NCBI RefSeq assembly: GCF_009914315.1
Contig: NZ_CP042596.1
Span: 2,232,001-2,296,000, forward strand
Direction: 5' to 3'
From: Granulicella sp. WH15
GTDB lineage: Bacteria; Acidobacteriota; Terriglobia; Terriglobales; Acidobacteriaceae
DNA length: 64,000 nt
The first letter of the stretch is position 1. Every line of letters starts with the position of its first letter. The translations under genes and the position numbers were made by a program. Positions 48,401-56,516 of this stretch are shown here, piece by piece. Under the pieces are notes generated by a model that worked only from the letters and a program-made list of their open reading frames with translations, was not told the origin of the DNA and searched no databases.

Positions 48401-49016
48401 TCTCTACCAGATTATTGGCGTCAACCCCATTGAACTGAAAGTTGTTAGCCGTCGGGGTTGCCCCATCCGATGCTACGTTCTGCGACCCGGTTCCCATCAG
48501 TGTAGCGTTCGGAAGATCTACGACCACGCCTGGAGACAACCCGAGAATCTGGGTGAAATTGCGATTCGAAAGTGGGAGTGCCTGGATTGCTGTATCGTTC
48601 ACCAGACCTCCAAGCGTTGAGCTTTCAAGCTCAGCCACTTCCGCATCGTTCGTAACCTGCACGCTCGCGCTCGTCGTAGCAATCGCCAAGAATACGTTCA
48701 GCGATGTCGTCTCGCTCACCGTCACCTCAATCGCGCGAGAGGTATGAGGCGCAAAACCAGACGAGGTGACCATGACCGAATAGTGTCCCGGCTGCAGCAG
48801 TTGTACGCGGTAAAAACCCTCAGCCGTTGTCGTCACTTTTCGGGAGGCGTGGGTTGCTTCATTCACCGCCTGAATCTCGGCATTTTGCACGATGCGTCCC
48901 GCCGGATCGTACACAAGGCCCGAGATTGCGCCTGTGCCGGGCGTCTGGCCGAAGGTGACGCCCACCGGCACCAGGAGAAAGAGCGCAAACACAGCAAGAT
49001 TATTGAAAAACTTCAC
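45492..49016 (-). CDS. TonB-dependent receptor, Oar-like, first gene of phosphodiester-type operon
   Basis: A 1174-residue outer-membrane receptor: signal peptide (MKFFNNLAVFALFLLVPVG), a CarboxypepD_reg-like domain (GAISGLVYDPAGRIVQNAEI, 30-115), a plug (VIEEFRVQTANFDAAYGRGT, 120-250) and a barrel ending in IQFGAKYQF. I chose the GTG at 49016 because AGAGGT stands five bases before it and a clean signal peptide begins there. The four genes downstream overlap or nearly touch, so it leads the operon. Three Pho-box-like repeats lie 62 bases upstream. Import of a phosphate-containing ligand is inferred. Confidence 0.9.
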   Translation of the reverse strand: MKFFNNLAVFALFLLVPVGVTFGQTPGTGAISGLVYDPAGRIVQNAEIQAVNEATHASRKVTTTAEGFYRVQLLQPGHYSVMVTSSGFAPHTSRAIEVTVSETTSLNVFLAIATTSASVQVTNDAEVAELESSTLGGLVNDTAIQALPLSNRNFTQILGLSPGVVVDLPNATLMGTGSQNVASDGATPTANNFQFNGVDANNLVENSFAIANTSEVGVAIPAPDVIEEFRVQTANFDAAYGRGTGANVDMVSKSGTNRLHGSAWEFVRNNIFNANDFFLKQAGQPRSELKHNQFGGTLGGPIVRDKTFFFVGYEGLTEVNGLSPGSKITAIYPLLTSDRSAAALGALFCPAGHLNNMGQPASGYLTQAGGAQVACNGSNINPVALAVLNAKLPNGQLAVPNPQIALPNTGTDASDQMAMGQSTFSIPGRFRENQFSTNIDQILSQKNTLAGRFFYSRATQSQAFEPNAANVPGWGGQQLARNTMFVLTDTHVVNSNLLNVARFGYMRFDGNSSIVNPLTAQAIGIDTPTGMVGPGTNAPGIWAGGLMIGDAGTPSQWQVTNSFIYQDTVSWTHGRHNARFGVEFKRHEVDEDQPVETDGLLQIGTFSDFLVGQSAAQNGSSAGLSNVTSATAGGGIFRRNERYTDFGGFVQDDIKLTKRLTINAGLRYEIFGAPIEIDGRLANFNANIASTGPVPIAGTFSGFTMPSNFSGSVPDGVEKTSFPGLYKTPLGDVSPRFGFVWQVTDKPVLVVRGGVGIYFDEHSGNLAEQTLTQPPFASLQILSASQNATATLQHPFVPHVLPNSSYPVFTPRTPTSTPFIEGTNPNMRDGKTTEYNLNVQYALGRKYLLEVGYVGTNSNHRSGQIEFDQASLASPQNPVNGETTNSIANAATRMPIQGVSEGSLFTDSIFVANYNALQVSVTRHMQHGFQFQGSYTWSKNLDEVANETGTDVFELQLSTNDQHNLLSSYGLAGDDRDQRVVFNFTWQTPKLNQAPMLARYLINDWAFSGIGVFQAGIPLSVFDGNAGSVYALLSGEVRAQRTGKNPSTHGSLFSRVQNTYLDSAAFTRAPEAPNGTSLADQDFGNSGVGIVRGPGQHNLDIAVERLFPIKGGSNFRFRAEAYNLTNTPQFANPNTSLGYTDPTQVNPSASSTFGKITSTVTNPRIIQFGAKYQF

Positions 49017-49078
49017 GTGTACCTCTGAAAGTGACATCTTCGTTGACCATCCAAGCGTAAGGAAGAAAGGTCGCGAGC

Positions 49079-49111
49079 TTGTCACTACTTTGTCCACGTT
49101 TTGTCAGTATT
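49079..49111 (-). promoter_or_regulatory. Three Pho-box-like 11-bp direct repeats upstream of the receptor operon
   Basis: On the plus strand: TTGTCACTACT, TTGTCCACGTT, TTGTCAGTATT, three units of exactly 11 bases. Each starts TTGTCNN, near the 7-bp CTGTCAT half-site of the Pho box with a four-base spacer. The orientation is opposite to transcription. The same element occurs at 41277-41298. Confidence 0.55.
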
Positions 49112-49286
49112 TCTACAACATGGTTCGGCATAACCAATGCCTAAACACGTCCAATGGAAGAATCGCCTGCCGTCGGAATAGTTAACTTTGGGAGGCCTCA
49201 CAGTGTCTCCCGGCCATTGGATCGGTGAACTCAACTGGTACCTGCAGCAAACCGGATTTTTAGCATCTGGATGACTCAAGCGATAG

Positions 49287-50186
49287 TCAATGTACTTCTG
49301 ACAACGATTCCAATAGTGCAGCTAGATCCCTTTTGAGGTAAGACAACTTGGCTCGCACGTCCTGAAGCATCGCCATTCTGTCCTCTAAATCATCGATGCT
49401 GAGAACCAAACGCTGTTCAGGCATACTCGTGACGTGGTCGATCTTTACTTGACCTGCTGGAGTGCCAGGCGGAGGATCCAGGCGTTTAAGCTCAAGCCAA
49501 GTTCTCACAAGCCTCTGTCTCCGCGTGATATGGTCCGGGTCGCTTTGCGCAACTTCATTGAGAAATTGCCAAACGATCGGGGGATAGCGACTGGTTGGGA
49601 GTACAGGCCGGTCGAAGAACTGCGCCAGCATGTTTGAATCCGTTTCAAGAGCTCGAGATTCCCCCCTCTGCGCGTGGATACCATAAAGTGCGATTCCCGC
49701 GGCCAAAGCTCCCCCGGTTATGCCTGTCCCAGCGGCTGCCGCGGTCTGTTTCGTCGAGAGCTGTAATCCGGCGCTTGTTCCTCCGAGTCCTCCGCCTATA
49801 AGAGCGCTCAAAAGATTCGCTCGAGTCACGCGATTATCGCGCCGGTCAGCGAGAAAACCTCGTACTTCCGTGGCTCGGGCAATCTCGTTATCAATTTCCG
49901 CCAAGGTGGCGTCTATCTGCAATTGAACGGCTGTCGTTCGCTCAACGATTCGTTGATGTAGCCACAGAATCCTCCATTGCTCAGGCGATCCAGGCAAACC
50001 ATCTTGAGAGGCACGATGGAGTTCGTCAAGCTCTGCGCTGATCCCAATCAACTGTGCCGTATCGGCCACGGGCGTTATCGCAGAATTCAAGGACGCGGTC
50101 GAATTCCCCCCACCTCCGCTCTGGCCTTGGACACACGGGAAGAAAAGGAAGCCAAGCAGCGCTACGAGTACCCATTTGCGTTTCAT
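49287..50186 (-). CDS. Exported protein with glycine-zipper membrane segment, function unknown
   Basis: A 299-residue protein with a signal peptide (MKRKWVLVALLGFLFFP...). The middle has helical stretches (ERTTAVQLQIDATLAEIDNE), then a long Gly/Ala-rich hydrophobic segment (LIGGGLGGTSAGLQL ... GTGITGGALAAGIALYGI) like a glycine zipper that could insert in a membrane. The C-terminus is a coiled coil (DDLEDRMAMLQDVRAKLSYL). GGAA precedes the ATG at 50186. I do not recognise the family. The next gene is divergent across about 400 bases. Confidence 0.65.
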   Translation of the reverse strand: MKRKWVLVALLGFLFFPCVQGQSGGGGNSTASLNSAITPVADTAQLIGISAELDELHRASQDGLPGSPEQWRILWLHQRIVERTTAVQLQIDATLAEIDNEIARATEVRGFLADRRDNRVTRANLLSALIGGGLGGTSAGLQLSTKQTAAAAGTGITGGALAAGIALYGIHAQRGESRALETDSNMLAQFFDRPVLPTSRYPPIVWQFLNEVAQSDPDHITRRQRLVRTWLELKRLDPPPGTPAGQVKIDHVTSMPEQRLVLSIDDLEDRMAMLQDVRAKLSYLKRDLAALLESLSEVH

Positions 50187-50582
50187 TAGTTCCAGAATGT
50201 CATGCGATTTGGAGTCCATAAATGATTTTCCGAATTGGAGGTTTTGTTGATGGCGCGAAATCTTTCGAACCGCAGGCTGCCGGGTTTCACTGCACTCACT
50301 ACGCCGATCCCAACGATCTAGATTTGGCTCCAGCTCCAGCTTATATTTCTTGACTGCCCCATCGCGGTCGTATCAATTCACACCAGGTGTTTTCTTCGAC
50401 CGAAGGTTTAGAGACCATGACTTCTTGCGGAGCCCTCAGCGCCCTCCACTCTTTTTTGGGCATTTAGGAACAAGGCATGTTATTGATCGGTGAGCTGCTT
50501 CAAATTCTCCATAGTGATGTATTTTCTGAGACGATGATTGAATGCCTGCACTTAGGATTGGCTTTTGCTGAGGACTCGATAG
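50187..50582. other. Intergenic region, 396 bases, no gene recognised
   Basis: A moderately A+T-rich spacer between divergent genes. A 23-codon frame at 50250-50321 has GGAGG upstream but no recognisable product. I see no repeat, tRNA or mobile-element end. It should hold the promoters for both flanking genes. Confidence 0.5.
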
Positions 50583-51740
50583 ATGACTCTCACAGGTAAA
50601 AAGATTATTGGACCGATTGCTGTCGTAGTGGTTCTGGTCGGCGTTGTCGTTGGCTGGCATTTCACCCACCTACCGAAGAATCCACTCCTCAACCCCATCG
50701 TTGATGACAAACAAATTTCTGCGCAGAGCGTGGACGACTTTGATCAGTTTCAGCAGGATCTGGCTGCTCGTGTGTTGCAGCAATACGGCGGCGGAAAAGA
50801 TTTCAGTGTGATCGTGGCGACGACTGCATACCCTCTGGGTACGCTGCTCCGTCCGACCGGCTCGGTTCCAGCGGACCTCGAAGACTGCGTCCCCACACCG
50901 CTCCCGAAGCCGCTCGCTGCTCAACATCTATTCCCTTCTTACACAATGTCACGCGACACCGCCCTTGCGGCGAACCTCGGATCCGGGGCTCTTCAGGGAC
51001 TAGATAGCGCTGGAATCAACTTGAAGCAATCGCAAAATATTCAATACACGATCGCTGACGCGCAGATTCAGATCATGGACGACAAGTCGGTGGAACAGGT
51101 CACCGGACAGGGTAATTGCGGGAAGTACATCTCAGGACACCCGGGTATGCGGCTGATCCGCGGAACAGTCCTCGGCAAGATGACATTTACTGTGAAGGTC
51201 GACAATCCTGCAACGGTCAAAGCTCAACTGGCAAAGATCGGCGGGTTCAGCATCAACGACAATCCAGGATCGTCTACAGTGAGCGTCGCTGACAATGAGA
51301 GCCAACCGATCGTAGAGTTGCTTTCAGAGTTCGGCAATGGGTCGACTGCCTCTGCAGCACATCCGACGCCAAAGCCTGTGGAAGCATCGGCTCTTCCTAG
51401 CCGTTCCCCTGCCTCCGATGAGCCCGCACCGCCACATATGTACGTCCAGATGGACGTACAGGATAACGCGGCCTCGGGAGTGAAGGTCATTCAGCTCCTC
51501 CGTTCCGGCTGGCCTTCAGCCAACGTCGAGCCTAAGGTGCAGAAGATACCAACTCAGAAGATGCCCGATACCGCGCAGGTAAGATACTTCAATGAGTCGG
51601 ATGTAGCAATCGCGAATCGATGTGTCGAGATCCTGCGGAAGGCATACCCAGATGCGCGCGTTGTAAGAATCGGCTTACCTTCACCGAAGGGGCAGATCGA
51701 AGTATGGCTGCCCAAGATCAAACCCGCTAACGGACAATGA
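50583..51740 (+). CDS. Membrane-anchored protein of unknown function
   Basis: A 385-residue protein with one N-terminal membrane helix (IIGPIAVVVVLVGVVVGWHF) and an extracytoplasmic remainder. Residues about 50-220 form one mixed domain with two cysteines (LEDCVPTP and GQGNCGKY). A Pro/Ala linker (AAHPTPKPVEASALPS) leads to a second domain whose last 50 residues (AQVRYFNESDVAIANRCVEI...QIEVWLP) recall LytR-C or SPOR-like folds that bind cell wall. This is pattern recall only. GAGGA precedes the ATG. No operon partner is evident. Confidence 0.65.
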   Translation: MTLTGKKIIGPIAVVVVLVGVVVGWHFTHLPKNPLLNPIVDDKQISAQSVDDFDQFQQDLAARVLQQYGGGKDFSVIVATTAYPLGTLLRPTGSVPADLEDCVPTPLPKPLAAQHLFPSYTMSRDTALAANLGSGALQGLDSAGINLKQSQNIQYTIADAQIQIMDDKSVEQVTGQGNCGKYISGHPGMRLIRGTVLGKMTFTVKVDNPATVKAQLAKIGGFSINDNPGSSTVSVADNESQPIVELLSEFGNGSTASAAHPTPKPVEASALPSRSPASDEPAPPHMYVQMDVQDNAASGVKVIQLLRSGWPSANVEPKVQKIPTQKMPDTAQVRYFNESDVAIANRCVEILRKAYPDARVVRIGLPSPKGQIEVWLPKIKPANGQ

Positions 51741-51970
51741 TCACCGATCACCAACCCAGGAGAGTTTCCCCCTTTGTTTGAACAAGTGGTCGTTCGCTCC
51801 GGCGTAAATCAGCTCTAAAGGCACTACGGAAGCGATATGACTCTTTGAATCACAACTCTACGTTGATAAGGAATGGTATTTTGGCAAACGACGTCGCTCT
51901 TCGATTTCACTGACTGAATTTGTATTTGACGTGGTAGAGTTTCCCTGTCAATCAGATCGGTTGGGACACC

Positions 51971-54900
51971 TTGAACCTCCACTCTGTTTTTCTCGTCAAA
52001 GAACAGTCAGCGTACCGTGCTCTCTTTCGTGGATTGGTGATCCTGGCCTTCGTCTGTCTCTTTGTCCCGATTACAGGGTGTGGGGGCAATCCCTCTCCCT
52101 CTGGCAACACTCCGCCCGCAACCCCCTCAGCGCCGACAAGCCTCGCGTACCCACAAACGAAGATCGCGGTCACGATTGGCCAATCGATCACGACAGATGC
52201 TCCGACGGTCACCGGCACCGTAACCGGCTACTCGGTTAGCCCTGCGCTTCCTGCAGGTCTCAACCTGAGTGCGTCGACTGGCGCAATCTCCGGCACCCCG
52301 ACCTCAGTCGCCGCACAAGCCGCCTACACAATTACAGCAAGTAATTCCGCAGGCAGCACAACCGCGACCGTACAGATCGTCGTGAACCCCGCAGCGCCAG
52401 CAACCTTGTCGTACCCGCAAACCACCATCGTTGCGACGGTCGGGAGGACCATTGCGACGGATACACCGACGGTTATCGGCACCGTAACCGGCTACTCGGT
52501 TAGCCCTGCGCTTCCTACAGGTCTCAACCTGAGTGCGTCGACTGGCGCAATCTCCGGCACTCCGACCTCAGTCGCCGCACAGGCTACCTACACAATTACA
52601 GCAAGTAATTCCGCAGGCAGCACAACCGCGACCGTACAGATCGTTGTAAACCCCGCAGCGCCAGCAACCCTGGTATATCCGCAAACTACTATCGTTGCGA
52701 CGGTCGGTAAGGCAATTCCGACGGATATACCGACCGTCATCGGTACTATAACGGGCTACTCGGTTAGCCCTGCGCTTCCTACAGGTCTCAACCTGAGTGA
52801 GTCGACTGGCGCAATCTCCGGCACCCCGACCTCAATCGTCGCACAGGCTACTTACACAGTTACAGCAAGTAATTCCACAGGCAGCACAACGGCGACCGTG
52901 CAGATCGTCGTGAACGCCGCGGCGCCAGCAGCCCTGGTATATCCACAAACTACTATCACGGCAAACGTCGGTCAGTTGATCTCAACGGATACTCCCACTG
53001 TGACCGGCACTGTAAGTAGCTACTCAGTCAGCCCGGCACTTCCTGCGGGCCTTAGCCTGAGTAGGTCGACCGGGGCAATCTCCGGTGTTCCAACTGCTGC
53101 AACAACCCAGGCAAGTTACACCGTGACAGCAGCTAATTCCGCGGGCAGCACAACGGCGAGCGTGCAGATCATCGTGAACAGTTTCAGCGTCTTCAGCTTG
53201 CTGGATCTCGGCCACGCTAACACCATGTACACCCTTCGCCTTCAACCTACTCGTCTCTTCAGTCAAGACGTCAGCGGCCATTGGGTTCTGTGGGACTATA
53301 CAGCTGACAGCCAGCTAGCCGAGGGTGATCCGGGGGTCCAAAGCGCAGCTATCCCGTATCCGGCCGATATGGCCGGGTCTGTCCTGGCGATTGGCATCCC
53401 GAACGCGGTTGAAGTTCACTCTGTCTCTGATGGAAGCCTCATCACTACTCTTACGTCACCTAGTCTGGACCCGCCTGCAGGGAGTTTAGCCTGGTGGAAG
53501 CTCTCCACCGACGGCAGTTATGTCGTCTCTGGCTTTGCTACAGGCATGTTCGTTTGGAGCACAACGGATGGCCATCTCCTCTTTACTCGATCCGGAGACT
53601 ATTCGCATGCGAACGCCTTCGCCGCTACGGGGCAAGTTCAAATCGCTCTAGGTCCTGCAGGCTCCAACGTTATTGAAACAGACTCCGTCCCTGACGGAGC
53701 CACTTCTACAGGTCCCGCCTTTATGGGCATTTTTAACACATGGTTTACAGACGGCAGCCACTTCATTACAAATACGTTGAACCTCAGCTCTCGGTTTAAT
53801 CCGCCCGTCTACGATGTCTACACCTACTCTGCCGCCTCTGTTCAACAGGGAGGAACGCTCGCTCTCGGCAATGTGCAGGGCCTGCACGGCTACGCAAACT
53901 GGTTCTGGACCTATTATCCTAACCTGGACCTTGACCTTAGCTTGTATCCCGTCGGTGCCACTACGCCTACCGCTACTTATCCTATGAGCGCGGACTCAAT
54001 AGCGGTTCCGTCCGGCTCTACGCTTGGTCTGATCACTTATGGAGCCGGCGCGGTTTCTGTTCTTGATATCTCGGGTTCTACTCCAGTACTTACTAACTTC
54101 ACCCTTCCTGTCGCGTACGACAATGTATTTGCTGCGGTATCTCCCACGCAGTGGGCTGTCGGCAATGTGCGCGGTGTTGTTCTCGACGGCCCCAGCGCCG
54201 CGACGACTCCCCGCTTTTTCGGTTACGGCAATGCGTTCAGTATCGCCGGAGTTCCTGGACAGGTGGCCATTGCCACTGCCAGCGGCAAGATTCTCACTTA
54301 CAATCCTGCTTCGCCAACCGTAGTCTCGACGATCAACTTCACCAGCTCGAAGATTGCGCTCTCCACGGACGCAACTGTTCTGGCTGCTAAAGCCAGCGAC
54401 CTTGACTCGCAATACGAACCCGACCGCACTCTTAGCATTTATTCACTGCCAGCAGGCACCATCGCCAAGAGTTTTCCGTATCAATACAACAATACGACGA
54501 CTATGCCGTTTCTCTTTGACTTCACGATGTCAAGTGCAGGCAACGCTCTCGGCCAGACTCTGGGAGTTTATAATGGGTTGTACTTCGACTACACGCGTCA
54601 GGTCACCCCCCTCAGCGGCTCGCCGATTATCTGGTCGGATCATCCCCCCTCCGGACTCTATACGGGCACTGCTACCATGTTCCTGTCTCCCGACGGCAGT
54701 CTGATTGCAACAACGCTGGGTGGCTACTCATCCACGTCCACGACCGACATCTACAAAAATGGCGTGCTGGCTGCTACTATCAATGGGATCGTGGCGGGTT
54801 GGATTGACAACAATCGAGTCCTCGTGAATACCTTCACGGCGGGAGTGCCCCGCCGTCGGTTTACACTGGGGCCGTCATCTATGACGCCACCGGCACGCAG

Positions 54901-55164
54901 ATCACTACGCTCAAATCGCTCCCACAACTCGCCCCGCCAGAGATCAATCAACCTATCCCCAGTGGCTTTCAAACTGTGAACTCCGACGCCATCTACTCAC
55001 CGGCCACATATTCCATCTACTCTCTCACCAGCGGTGCTGTGATTTGGACCGAAAGCCTTCCAGGTGGAACAACGATAAACTCCCCGTACTACGGGGCTTC
55101 AGCCGTTTCCGGCAACTACATTGTCTTCACCTCAGGCCACCGAATACTTGTAGATCTTCCGTAA
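51971..55164 (+). pseudogene. Putative-Ig repeat lipoprotein gene, frameshifted near 54838
   Basis: The frame from 51971 (TTG start) encodes a lipoprotein with lipobox FVPITGCGG, four 88-residue He_PIG/cadherin-like repeats (52138-53193), then a WD40/beta-propeller-like region. Near 54838 the sense frame is lost: the original frame runs on as Arg/Ser-rich nonsense to 54979. A frame shifted by one base carries convincing sequence (SVYTGAVIYDATGTQITTL ... NYIVFTSGHRILVDLP) to 55164. One missing G in TTCACGGCGGGAG would explain this. It is either a sequencing error, a recent mutation, or less likely a programmed slip. Otherwise it would be a surface-attached protein of about 1060 residues. Confidence 0.75.
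52138..53193 (+). repeat. Four tandem 264-bp coding repeats
   Basis: Equivalent points (the CTCGGT/CTCAGT of YSVSPALP) lie at 52231, 52495, 52759 and 53023, a constant 264-bp period (88 residues). Units 1-3 are nearly identical at the DNA level over long stretches; unit 4 is more diverged. Each encodes one Ig-like domain with GLNLSASTGAISGTPTS-type signature. Units can be gained or lost by recombination. Confidence 0.9.
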
Positions 55165-55445
55165 CAGCTAAGTCCTCGTGCGCTGACCGGAGACAGTTTT
55201 CCAACTGGAAGGGGCTCGTCTTCGGACAGAAAGTGGCTCGCCGTCTCAAGCCTGAAGATGAGTGCGCCTGATGGTGAAGGCTCATCTCTTGACGCAGGAA
55301 GGAGCATTGCGGCAACGCAGAATACTCTGAACCGAACGTGGAGTATGCATGATTTGGCCGCGCAGATGTACTTCAGAGCGTGAGCATCGTCTCATCTAGC
55401 ACCAGTTCCACCCTCTCCGGATTAGATAGAGCGCATACTAGGCGA

Positions 55446-55874
55446 TCACCTGTAGACTTCCCACGTCTCAAAGGAATGCTCAAACCTTTCCATGTCGATC
55501 CTCTTACCGTCAAACTGGACCCCCTCCAGCTTCAGACGTGCCCGTTGTTCATATTCGGCAGCGCCCTGCAGCTTGATCTCTCCACCGGCGCCCACTACGC
55601 GGTGCCATGGCAGATGATCGACAGGATCGGTGCGCAGCAGGCGCGCGACTGCTCGATGATAGCGCGGATAGCCTGCCGCTGCGGCAACTACGCTGTAGGT
55701 GCTTACTTTCCCGGCGGGAATAGAAAGGATCATGCGACGAAACGCGACATCCCGCTCTTCGTTCGGCCGTATAGCATCTCGCAACAACTGTCGCTTGGAC
55801 CGCTCGACTGAAAGCTGATCCAGCGCAAAGTAGTTCGACGGCGCCTTCCTCTTCGATTTGGATGGAGTCTTCAT
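55446..55874 (-). CDS. Alkyltransferase-like (ATL) DNA-repair protein
   Basis: A 142-residue protein of the MGMT fold: IPAGKVSTYSVVAAAAGYP (helix-turn-helix and arginine finger region), RYHRAVARLL and LPWHRVVGAGGEI. The alkyl-acceptor Cys of the PCHR motif is replaced by Trp (PWHR, residues 89-92). This is the mark of ATL proteins, which bind O6-alkylguanine and recruit nucleotide excision repair instead of removing the alkyl group. The N-terminus is Lys/Ser-rich. It lies about 100 bases from a decayed AlkA-type gene on the same strand. Confidence 0.85.
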   Translation of the reverse strand: MKTPSKSKRKAPSNYFALDQLSVERSKRQLLRDAIRPNEERDVAFRRMILSIPAGKVSTYSVVAAAAGYPRYHRAVARLLRTDPVDHLPWHRVVGAGGEIKLQGAAEYEQRARLKLEGVQFDGKRIDMERFEHSFETWEVYR

Positions 55875-55979
55875 ACGTTCTCCGCTCCCAATGCCGCCTC
55901 GAGTGAGCGGCCTATCTCCCAGTCATTATGCAAGACTATCTGTTCTCTTTTCATACCTTCGATAGAACATTTTCTCGAG

Positions 55980-56250
55980 GCCTCTCGCTCGCATCAGAGA
56001 AGCTCTTCCATAGGGCTGCGGCGGCGTATGCGCCATAGCCGCACCTTGTTTACGCTTACTTTTGGAAGACGCTTCAATTCTTGCTTCAAGACATAATCGG
56101 TGGCGGGAAGCGCGTCGTCATCATGGAACTCGTGCATGACCACGTACTCCGAGGCCCAGGCTCCAATGCCCGGAACCGACAGGAGCATCTTGCGGAGCTT
56201 ATTATGCGCGATAACCTGGCCCCATTTAGGAATTCGAGCCGGAATTTATC
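55980..56250 (-). pseudogene. Remnant of an AlkA-type DNA-3-methyladenine glycosylase
   Basis: An in-frame stretch from about 56250 reads RIPKWGQVIAHNKLRK, then LLSVPGIGAWASEYVVMHEF and ALPATDYVLK. This matches the helix-hairpin-helix and catalytic-Asp region of AlkA/Ada-linked glycosylases (GIGPWTAxY, FPAxD). The N-terminal half is missing. Near 56040 the frame breaks: the current frame ends RLWRIRRRSPMEELL, while the neighbouring frame gives GAYAAAALWKSF, resembling the family's WRxYAAxxLW. So it has both a truncation and a frameshift and is unlikely to be active. Confidence 0.7.
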
Positions 56251-56516
56251 CAATTTATTTTCAATAACTTAAAGATCTTGGCTGCTTCCGAGAATAGCAT
56301 CCATTGTGTGTGAATGGATATGCCAAAGCATAGCCCGTGGGGTGGTTCACGGTGCTCCGGCTGCAATTAAGAGAGGATGATGGTTGAGATTTGATTCGCC
56401 TCCTTATGGAGTCAGACAGCCGACCGCTGCGCGTGGTAAAGTTGCGCACCATGCTGTCCTTGACCTACAGTCCGGTCCCGAATCTTGCTCTGCCCATCGC
56501 TCGACTGCCGCAGTCT

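Noticed and set aside
49085..49279. A 64-codon minus-strand frame with several Cys upstream of the receptor operon, considered as a lasso or other peptide precursor
   Set aside because: It overlaps the Pho-box-like repeats, has no clear ribosome site or leader/core pattern, and no peptide maturation enzymes are near.
50250..50321. A 23-codon frame with a good GGAGG upstream
   Set aside because: Too short, no signal or motif, and no terminator; kept only as a note.
52138..53193. Regular repeats considered as a CRISPR array
   Set aside because: The period is 264 bases, the units are coding and encode Ig-like domains; there are no short repeats with unique spacers and no cas genes.
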